From Lucinisca nassula (Eukaryota; Mollusca; Bivalvia; Lucinida; Lucinidae): 64,000 nucleotides of DNA. The stretch covers positions 173,311,217 through 173,375,216 of the forward strand of contig OY757012.1 of the NCBI GenBank assembly GCA_963580285.1, given 5' to 3'. Position 1 is the stretch's first letter. Each line of letters begins with the position of its first letter. The notes under the pieces were generated by a model. It made no database searches. It was not told where the DNA came from and saw only the letters and a list, made by a program, of their open reading frames with translations. Positions 54,542 to 62,599 of the stretch are shown here, one piece after another. A program made the position numbers and the translations under genes.

Positions 54542-54838
54542 AACAAATCTGCAACCTACTGGCCACCTTTAGCCAAGCATACATCAGATGAGTCACTTAA
54601 GCCAGCATCACATGCTTGTTAGAATACAGACACTGGTGGCTGGACATCAGTTTGATTTTTTACCAGTTTGTACATCGCGCATACGTCATAAAACTGGAAA
54701 ACCTATATCTACATATAAATAGCACATGCCACCACATGATAATCTATCAGACAAACATTGAAACTAAAGCATTTTCTACTAACTAGTAATCACCCAGTAC
54801 AGGCAGATTTGTATCTCCACCAGTTGGAAAGGTTTTAG

Positions 54839-55111
54839 TTTTGTTTGTTTGATTTAAGATTAACCTACCCATCAACACTGTATAGGTCATTTTGGAGACG
54901 TTGCTTCCAATTTCGTGGGACTTTTACCCAACAATGAGATGAAATGACATCTCAAGCCCTGTCGCCCAATGAAACCAATAGTGTTTATAAGCATGGACGG
55001 TCCGACTCCCACTGCTTTGCCTGGACAGGTTTAGATCCTCAAAGTGTTTTACCAGTACTCGTGTATCATGCAGCCGATCTATTACTCCAAGCCCTGTTGG
55101 GCGGGGGCCGA
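54839..55111 (-). mobile_element. SINE-U with 12-bp TSD
   Basis: GAAAGGTTTTAG at 54827-54838 and 55112-55123. Head GGCCCCCGCCCAACAGGG, tail GATTTAAGATTAACC in inverse with a CAAACAAAAC run. The SINE sits just left of the HLE-3 border. Confidence 0.86.
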
Positions 55112-55205
55112 GAAAGGTTTTAGCATCTTTATCCCCACGCTTTTCAAAAAAAAAGTGGGGATATTGTAATGGACTTCGTCGTCCGTACGTCCATCCCTCC
55201 GTCTT

Positions 55206-55807
55206 ACCGGATAACTCCTCCTAGACGGTTATAGATAGAAACTTGAAACTTTGGGAACTGATAGATCTTTGGTCTGGGTAGTGCATGACACTTTCAGAAT
55301 TTTGATCACACCCCTACGGGTGGGCCCAGGGGATGGGGCCCGTGGGGGTCAAAAATCAAAATTTCTAGAACATGGTTGTGTAATATATCAAAGCAAACGG
55401 CATGATGAGTAGAAAACATTACAACCAAAATTTGACCCCTGGGGTCAATTTTGAGGTCACCAGAGGTCAAAAACTGATTTTGACCCCATTTACCGGATAA
55501 CTCCTCCTAGACGGTTATAGATAGAAACTTGAAACTTTGGGAACTGATAGATCTTTGGTCTGGGGAGTGCATGACACTTTCGGAATTTTGATCACACCCC
55601 TACAGGTGGGCCCAGGGGGTCGGGTCCGCAGGGGTCAAAAGTCAAAATTTCCAGAACATGGTCGTGTAATATATATCAAAGCGAACGGCATGATGAGTGG
55701 AAAACATTACAACCAAAATTTGACCCCTGGGGTCAATTTTGAGGTCACCAGAGGTCAAAAACTGATTTTGACCCCTTTACAAGATAACTCCTCCTAGACG
55801 GTTATAG
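55206..55807 (-). repeat. 287-bp tandem array of HLE-3
   Basis: Unit starts at 55206, 55492 and 55779 (ATAACTCCTCCTAGACGG). The third unit is interrupted after 29 bp and continues at 58425 (ATAGAAACTTGAAACTTTGG). Confidence 0.88.
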
Positions 55808-58107
55808 TTGACTCAAGTACTCTCATTGACCATATTTACTCAAATTGTCCTGAAAATGTTAATGCTATAAATGTGCCCAAAATTGGTCTGAGTGACCATT
55901 ATCCTATCTTCTTTACACGAAAACTGCATGTTCAACCCCCTAAAAATAAGCATTATACAATAGCTTACAGATCTTTCCGAAACTTTGACGAAACTAAATT
56001 TATAGAAGACCTTCGTACTGTTCCATGGGACACAATAAAGCTTTTTGATGATACTGATGACATTCTTGAGGCATGGGCAGATCTTTTTCTGCAGGTTGTG
56101 GACAAGCATGTACCAATCAAACAACACAGAGTGAAACATAAAAATCAACCCCAATGGATTACACCTGAAATACTAGATGCAATCAAAAGCAGAGACAGGC
56201 ATAAAGCACTAGGTAACACGAATGAGTACAAATTCTGGCGAAATAAGGTAACAAAACTTATAAAAACATCAAAACGAGATCAATTTCAAACTTTTATTGA
56301 CAATAATAAAGGCAATCCTGGTAGTATTTACAAAATTTTTCAGGAAGTTGGTGCAGGCAAAGGTCTTCATAGGCAAACTTCTCTAGGTACAATACAGAAT
56401 GAAAATTCCCATACAGAAGACCCCACTGAAATTTCAAATCTATTTAACGATTTCTTCATTAATATTGCAACTAGAATAAAAGAACCTGTTATACACACAA
56501 CTCATGATAAGCTGAAAGCTTTCTGTCAAGATAAACTCCCAGGTGATGCTAAATTTGTTATTCCAAACATACAGAATGAGAAGGTTTTAAAATTTCTGTC
56601 CGGCATTGACATAAATAAAGCTACTGGGACGGACAATATTGGGCCACGTCTATTAAGACTTGCTGCCCCATACATTGCTGAGGAAGTCACTTTCATCTGC
56701 AATCACAGTATAAACACATCTCATTTTCCAAATAAATGGAAAGAAGCAAAAGTTACTCCTCTTTACAAATCTGGTCCTCATGAGGATGTTAATAATTATC
56801 GCCCCATTTCAATATTGCCCGTCCTGTCCAAAGTACTAGAAAAACATGTTCATGACTGTCTTTCAGAATATCTGCAGGGATACAAGTTACTGCATAAAAC
56901 CCAATCAGGCTTCAGATCTCAGCATTCATGTGAGACAGCACTTATACATATGATAGATTCCTGGCTAAATGCTATTGATAATAGCAAATTGATTGGGGTT
57001 ATATTAATTGATTTTAAGAAGGCATTTGATCTTGTTGATCATCAAATTCTACTGTTAAAACTTAAAATATACGGGATAAAAGAAGAATCAATAGGGTGGT
57101 TTAACTCCTATCTTAGTCAAAGGAAGCAGCAAGTGTCAGTGAATGGCAGCAAATCAGACTTCAAGCAAATATTATATGGTGTCCCTCAAGGGTCCATATT
57201 AGGACCACTTCTGTTTTTGCTTTTCATAAATGATCTACCTCTATACACCAACAATGTTAGTGCTGATCTCTATGCCGATGACACAACATTGTACGACATC
57301 CAGGATTCTTCTGAATTGCTTGAAAACAACCTTCAGATTGCCTTAACCAATCTTCACCTGTGGTGCCAAAGCAATGGCATGATTCTCAACTCTGCAAAAA
57401 CTAAGGTAATGCTTGTTACGTCAAATCAAAAACGCCAAAGGCTTAACAAGGAAAATCTTGACCTTGAATTTAATAATAATCCTCTCAACATGATTACTAA
57501 TGATAAAATACTAGGTGTCTTTGTTGATAATAATTTGACCTGGTCTGAGCATATTAAGCATCTAACAAAAAAGATTTCTTCAAGCATATGGCTTCTTTCA
57601 AAGATAAAGTGTTTCCTATCTCAAGCACATCGAGTTCAGTATTATAAATCTTACATTCAACCACACATTGACTTCTGTAATATTGTATGGGGAAGTTCTT
57701 CTGCAGCGAATAAGCTCAAAGTTTTTAAATTACAGAAGAGAGCATGTCGAGTAATCCTTGATTATGAAGTAGAAGATTCAAATGAAGCCATGAACTCTTT
57801 AAAGATTTTGTCAGTTTATGATCGACTATACTTAAGGAAAGCCAAATTTATGTTCAAGGTCTATAACAATACTATTCCAGAATATATCACAGAAAACTTC
57901 ATGAAGCGGAACAATATCAATACCTCTTTTACCTTAAGATCTACTGCTACAGGTTGTTATGTCCCACCTAAGCCCAGGACAGAATATTTCAAGCATAGCT
58001 TGAGGTATTCTGGATGTTTAATATGGAACAGTCTCCCAGAACATGTTAAGAGTTCTCAGACCCTTGATACATTTCACTGTAGATGCCTGAAATGGTTAAT
58101 TAGTTGA
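55808..58107 (+). CDS. Non-LTR retrotransposon ORF2, endonuclease end and reverse transcriptase
   Basis: Copies element RNA into DNA at a nicked target. The frame is open from the insertion point (55808), so the protein start is lost; residues are numbered here from 55873. The first codons (TLIDHIYSN, then IGLSDHYPI) are the last motif of an AP-type endonuclease; its catalytic body is absent. A linker PQWITPEILDAIKSRDRHKA follows. The reverse transcriptase has TGTDNIGPRLLR, YRPISILPVLSKVLEK, SGFRSQHSCETAL, LIDFKKAFDLVDH (about 378-390), YGVPQGSILGPLLFLLFIND (about 435-454) and the YADD box at 467. A C-terminal part with HIDFCNIVWG and LIWNSLPEHVK is also present, typical of this group. No stop or frameshift within 2.3 kb. 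Without the endonuclease it could not mobilise itself. Confidence 0.93.
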
Positions 58108-58424
58108 ATCTATTTATTCTTATACAATCATTGTACCTATTTCACTTTTTTTACTCTTATAATTGCCATATCCAATTTGTATTTAATTCTTTGTCTTGTT
58201 CTATGTATAAATCAAGCGTGTGCGCATGTCTATTGACCAAAGCAATCTAGTGACAAGGATTCTAATATTTGTGTTGTGGTGGTCAGTAGGCATATGTTGT
58301 TTTGTACATCTGTATATACCTCTGAGGGCCTCATGGAAGATTAGCTAATGCATGCAAATGTCTATGCTAAATGTTGTTACCCTCGTTAAATAAAGACTTT
58401 ACTTACTTACTTACTTACTTACTT
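55808..58424 (+). mobile_element. 5'-truncated non-LTR retrotransposon, CR1/L2/Jockey group
   Basis: The whole insertion: partial ORF, about 290 bp of 3' UTR, AATAAA at 58389-58394 and an (ACTT)6 tail at 58401-58424. The target in neighbouring HLE-3 units reads TTATAGATAGAAAC. Here ATAG ends the left flank and ATAG starts the right flank, so it went in between the two ATAG copies with no duplication detectable. The uninterrupted long ORF implies recent arrival. Confidence 0.9.
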
Positions 58425-58952
58425 ATAGAAACTTGAAACTTTGGGAACTGATAGATCTTTGGTCTGGGGAGTGCATGACACTTTCGGAATTTGGATCCTA
58501 CCCCTGGGAGTGGGGCCAGGGGTGGGGCACCTTGGGGATAAAAGATCAAAGTTTTCAGAACATGGTCGTGTAGCATATTAAATCGAACGGCATGATGATT
58601 AGAATACATCACAATCAAAATTTTACCCCTCGGGTCAAACACCCCTAGGTGATGGCCCAGGAGGTGGGGCCGCGTGGAAGCGTGGGGATATGCGATGGCT
58701 TGCCATCAACTGCCCGATTCTAGTTTATATTACTCACAAATATTTTGCCCAAATATTGCGATAAAAAACATGTTTTGTTAGGATTTCATGCTGTACACAC
58801 TAATCTGGCACAAGATTGTCTGAAATTAATTATATCCTGAGTGCTAAGAATAGCCCAGCTTTAAAAAGCTCAAACCTGCCAGAAAATCGATCCCTTTTGA
58901 CCAATAACAGATAAAATACAGATCAATATAACTGCATGCAAAAGTACGTTTT

Positions 58953-59164
58953 TTAACCCTTGTCCTGCTGAGCCCCGATATGATTATCTTTCAAACAATG
59001 AAGATCCAGATCAGATGGCTTCTGAAGAAGCCATCTGATCAGGATCTTCATGATTTGTCAGTCAGCTCATGAATTTTGTGCAATAATTTGCATCAAGTAA
59101 TCTGGTTGGTTGATAATCAGTAGTGGGTGTGGCATATATAAATATTCAGCAGGTCAAGGTTTAA
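58953..59164 (+). mobile_element. PM-C MITE
   Basis: TTAACCCTTGTCCTGCTG to CAGCAGGTCAAGGTTTAA. Full GATGGCTTCTGAAGAAGCC centre, but the outer right part reads TTCATGATTTGTC. Confidence 0.8.
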
Positions 59165-59165
59165 T

Positions 59166-59224
59166 ACAGTCTAACTTCAATGGCTTGAACAACTTTGGGA
59201 CCAAGAAAATTGTTTGTAATCACC
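59166..59224 (+). mobile_element. Left end of the pogo-like MITE
   Basis: CAGTCTAACTTCAATGGCTT, then GAACAACTTTGGGACC, as at 45925. The right end is absent; the sequence passes into an array. Confidence 0.55.
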
Positions 59225-59690
59225 AAGTTGGTGTCACTGACTGCAAATTATAAGGAATGAGAATATATATGGTTTAGGGGTGGGGATCTCAATGGTTCCT
59301 GAAATAAATGGCATTTTATGAAGTGGAGGGGGTGGGGAATGTCCCCTGCATATCCCGACGGACCCACAGGTTGGTGTCACTTAATGCATCTTGTCATATG
59401 GAACAAGAATATATATGGTTTAGGGGTGGGGATCTGAATGGTTTCTGAGATAAATTGTCTTTTATGAAGTGGAGTGGATGGGGCATGTCCCTTGAACATC
59501 CCGAGGCACCCCCAGGTTGGTGTCACTTAATGCATCTTATCATAAGGAACAAGAATATATATGGTTAAGGGGTGGAGATCTATAAGGTTTCTGAGATATA
59601 AGGCATTTTATGAAGTGGAGGGGGGTGGGGCATGGCCCGGCACAACCTTGGGGACCCCCAGGTTGACATAAAAGCATATGGCTAAGAGAA
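59225..59690 (+). repeat. Tandem array, about 125-130 bp unit, 3-4 units
   Basis: GAATATATATGGTTTAGGGG, GGCATTTTATGAAGTGGAGG, CCCCCAGGTTGGTGTCACTT. May belong to the HLE-1-type element that ends at 60307. Confidence 0.78.
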
Positions 59691-60307
59691 GTTTACTCAA
59701 GGAACATTTCTATGTAAATTTTGTCAAAATATCTGCAATGACCTGGCAGTAAATGCCTTTTTTTTCAGTTTTCCACATTTTAAGTCAATGGAAACTCTAA
59801 GTTGCCATAGCAACAAAACTGAAAGGCCAAATTTCATAAAAAAAAACTAAACCTGTAAGGGCAAAAATGGTGAACATCTTCATAAAGTCTCAGCCTCCTA
59901 GATCATATGGTTTCTGAGATGATTTTTAAAGTTTTTTTTTTTTTCTATTTTTTGCATTTTGGTTTCCATGGCAACCAACAAAAATAAGCGGCAGGCCTAA
60001 AATCATATGGCAGATAGTTGATTGCCTTTGGAACATTTCTATGAAAGTTTTGTCAAAATATCTGCAGAGGCTTGGCAGAAAATGCCATTTTTCATTTTTT
60101 CCCATTATAAGTCTATGGAAAGTCCAAGTTGCCATAGCAACCAAACTAAAAACTTTCAATCCCCCAGCCCAAGGACGCTACAGATAAAATTTGGGCTCAA
60201 TTGGCCCAGTGGCTTCAGAGGAGATGTCGTTTGAAAGTGTAAACAAAGACGACGACGGACAATGTCCATCCTATAAGCTCCTCCGGGGCCTTCGGCTCTG
60301 GTGAGCT
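59691..60307 (+). mobile_element. HLE-1-type 3' part with variant hairpin
   Basis: Two longer diverged repeats (GTTGCCATAGCAACCAAAC, GAACATTTCTATG) lead to AAAGACGACGACGGAC and the hairpin AGCTC ... GGGGCCTTCGGCTCT ... GAGCT at 60275-60307, followed by AAAAAC. The inner loop keeps C-TTCG-G. Confidence 0.65.
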
Positions 60308-61140
60308 AAAAACTAGGACCATCCCAGTCATGATCTGGGTCCCCAAGATAAAGATAGCAATAGTACGTTTGGAGGAGGGGAGATGGGGGAGTAGGAGGGG
60401 TTAGTGTGTGCGTGTGTGTGTGATGGGAGAGATTGGGGGGTTGGAAACATTGATTAAAAACTCCTTAAACGGGGTGGCACTGTTGGTAGTCTCAGATGGT
60501 GCTCAAAAGGTTTCTTGCTAGATATTTTAAACACTGATGGCTACATCCATGTTAATGTCTATTTCACTTCAATACAGAGAAGTAACTTAATAAGTCAAAA
60601 TTTATTAAAGCGTAAGTTTTAGCCCCTTGCTACATGTGTGTTTTGTCCTTGTGAATAATTACTCTATTCTGGAAAACTTCTGCGTCACCAAATAAATGTG
60701 GAATTTGCGGTTCGTCTTGATCCGCAAAAATTAAAATCAGCGATATATTCTGTAAGTCTGTCCAAAGTAGCAGCAATAATCTTCAACAGTCTGTTGCATT
60801 TACTTCCCTTAAAATAAGAGCCAAAAAAGTAGAAGTAATACAGGTATAGCCTGTGGCAAGGCTTGTTTTATCAGTAATTACTATGGTCTTTGTAAAACTA
60901 CCCCTTGATTGAATGTTCAATAAAATAGTTTTTCAGTTGAGTTTTGGTTACTCTTACACCAGACAATAGCCCTTCCCGATACATGTCGTTATCTTTGCAG
61001 TGTTGTTACTGTGATTATGGTTTTATTCAATGTCAAATTGATAAGCCTTGATCCAACTACCATCAGTGAATGATCTTTTGTTACAAACACAGCGAAAAGG
61101 TGTTGTATTTATATAGATGACCACTTGACATTGCTTCACA
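60308..61140. other. Unassigned intron sequence with a GT repeat
   Basis: GTGTGTGCGTGTGTGTGTG at about 60402-60421 and a G-rich stretch. Otherwise unrecognised; no exon with matching phase found. Confidence 0.45.
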
Positions 61141-61545
61141 CTAAATAACTAAGCTCTGGGCCTTGTGGATTCAGACAATACAAGTCTGCGGGAGCTAATA
61201 AGCCCCAGGGTGTGGTCAATTTGGACCCAAAGGGCATGATTGGCAGGATGATGTGGCTTCATACTAAATAAGATCTGAGCTTAATGATTTCAGAGAAGAA
61301 GATTTTTTGAAGGTTTTTTTTCCCATTAAAAGTCTTTGGGAGCTAATGAGCCACAAGGCTTGGCCAATTCGGATGCAAGGGGCATGGTTGGCAGGATTTA
61401 TGTAGGCGACATCTTGACTTTGTTTCACACTAAATATTTCAGCACTGGGCCTTGTAGTTTCAGAGAAGAAGAGTTTTGAAGTTTTTCCCCATTATAAGTC
61501 TATGGGAGCTATATATTGCCATGGCAACAAGAGTTTCAATCCTAT
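61141..61545 (+). repeat. Degenerate HLE-1 165-bp-type array
   Basis: CTGGGCCTTGTGGATTCAGA, TTCAGAGAAGAAGATTTTTT, CCCATTAAAAGTCTTTGGGA: three loose units without element ends. Confidence 0.55.
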
Positions 61546-61550
61546 CTAAG

Positions 61551-61616
61551 CAAACAATACAGACCTAGATCAGACTGCTAGTCTGATCAGGGTCTTCACT
61601 GTTTGCCATTCAGTCC
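61551..61616. repeat. Shared palindromic core without a MITE backbone
   Basis: AAGCAAACAATACAGACCTA, GATCAGACTGCTAGTCTGATC, AGGGTCTTCACTGTTTGCC. The PM core with a short perfect centre; neither PM-A, -B nor -C flanks are present. Confidence 0.7.
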
Positions 61617-61716
61617 ACACCTTGGACCATGAAACAATTTTTATACAGTTTTGGAGAATTACAGCAAGTTCTCAAGGTGTCAGAACTTTTAGGATTTCAT
61701 TCCTCTAAAGTCTTAC

Positions 61717-61972
61717 AAGCTGCTGCTTTCTTGAGCTCATCCAAGTGTTGGTACAGATGCTTCTTTATCTCCGCCTGTGCTCTCATCTCACTGCCAAAGC
61801 TTGTGAACTGTTTCTGACACTGCTTAGGCATCAAGTAGCACATGTAGGTGAAGTTTCTCCGCATTTCATTTGACTCAACTTCAGAAAACAGGCTGATCAT
61901 GGTCTTCTCATTCAGTCCTAGGATCTGCTCTAGTGTTAACACCTCCAGGGAGTTGATTGTCCGCATCGACAG
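61717..61972 (-). CDS. Zinc-finger gene, most upstream exon in window
   Basis: Acceptor TTGATTCTTCAG, donor GCTT/gtaaga. 256 nt, phase 0 in, phase 1 out. Encodes LSMRTINSLEVLTLEQILGL, then a helical region and EMRRNFTYMCYLMPKQCQKQ with FGSEMRAQAEIKKHLYQHLD. The spacing Cys-x6-Cys-x19-His-x3-His could be an atypical zinc-binding unit; speculative. Reading through the donor gives a stop a few codons on, so splicing to 52836-52907 is required, and the phase fits. It starts at an acceptor, so the true N-terminus lies right of the window. Confidence 0.85.
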
Positions 61973-62011
61973 CTGAAGAATCAAGGGTCCATATGTTAAA
62001 GCATTGTTAGA

Positions 62012-62241
62012 TTAACAAACTTTTGTACTGGAAATCCCCAAACGGGTACCCTGGCAAACAGTGCAGGCCCAGATCAGACGCCGCAGAATGCGGCGTCTGA
62101 TCAGGGCCTACACGATTTGCAAAAAGTTCAGCTATTTTCCAAATAAATTTTAAATATATCTCAACCTGTCACCCCTAAATTTTCGAATAGACTCCTGCTA
62201 TATATAAAGAGAAAGATTCTATTTGGTACAAAAAGTGTTAA
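62012..62241 (+). mobile_element. PM-A MITE, well preserved, near a splice acceptor
   Basis: TTAACAAACTTTTGTACTGG to TTTGGTACAAAAAGTGTTAA. Inner palindrome GACGCCGCAGAATGCGGCGTC is perfect. Lies 40 bp upstream of the exon at 61717-61972. Confidence 0.88.
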
Positions 62242-62357
62242 AATGTTAACTGTTCTAGCAGGTACTGGGTCCCGTCCTAAGCTTTACAAGCTCCTAAGTC
62301 GACAAAATGTTAACTGATCTAGCAAGTATGGAGCAGTATGATCAGGGTCTACACTGT

Positions 62358-62470
62358 TAGCCATTACATATGCACTTTTTGGACTCCTTGCTGGATCATG
62401 AAACAAATTTGTTGCAATATTAGGAGAATTACTGCAAGTTCTCAAGGTGTCCAAATTTTTAGGATTTTTA
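62358..62470. repeat. Duplicate of intron sequence at 61606-61695
   Basis: ACTGCAAGTTCTCAAGGTGT and TTTTAGGATTTTTAG at the end match ACAGCAAGTTCTCAAGGTGT and TTTTAGGATTTCATT near the exon at 61717. About 95 bp align with several differences. Confidence 0.65.
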
Positions 62471-62599
62471 GAGTACTTATATAGTTCGAACAGTTTGACA
62501 TGAGACTGGTGACCTCTATTACCATAATTTCACATCCAACTGAATGGATATATTATCCATGCCGTCTTCTGAAAAGGTCAATGTTGTTAGGCTTAAAGC

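Larger units (their letters stand above)
55131..58724 (-). mobile_element. HLE-3, Helentron-like element interrupted by a retrotransposon
   Basis: On the minus strand it begins at 58724 with ACTAGAATCGGGCAGTTGAT (stem GATGGC / GCCATC) and the motif ATATCCCCACGCTT. It carries units of about 287 bp, then a GACGGAGGGATGGACGTACG tract and a 3' hairpin (GTGGGGATA-type arms, 55131-55162) followed by AAAGAT. The hairpin arm AAGCGTGGGGAT is the inverse of the 5' motif. A non-LTR copy (55808-58424) lies in its third unit. Confidence 0.78.
17562..61972 (-). other. C2H2 zinc-finger gene, seven exons, 5' end outside window
   Basis: Exons at 61717-61972, 52836-52907, 49120-49824, 44750-45009, 26495-26630, 25740-25885 and 17562-18386 total 2400 nt, i.e. 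799 residues and a stop. Every intron is GT-AG and phases agree at all six joins (1, 1, 1, 0, 1, 0). The protein has an N-terminal region with an atypical Cys/His cluster, a basic KKKK stretch, an acidic low-complexity middle, four C2H2 fingers at about residues 454-560 and a Ser/Thr/Glu-rich tail. It is most likely a nuclear DNA-binding regulator. Ortholog not identified. Introns of 0.6 to 18 kb are filled with mobile elements. The first exon here starts in phase 0 at an acceptor, so at least one more exon lies to the right. Confidence 0.88.
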
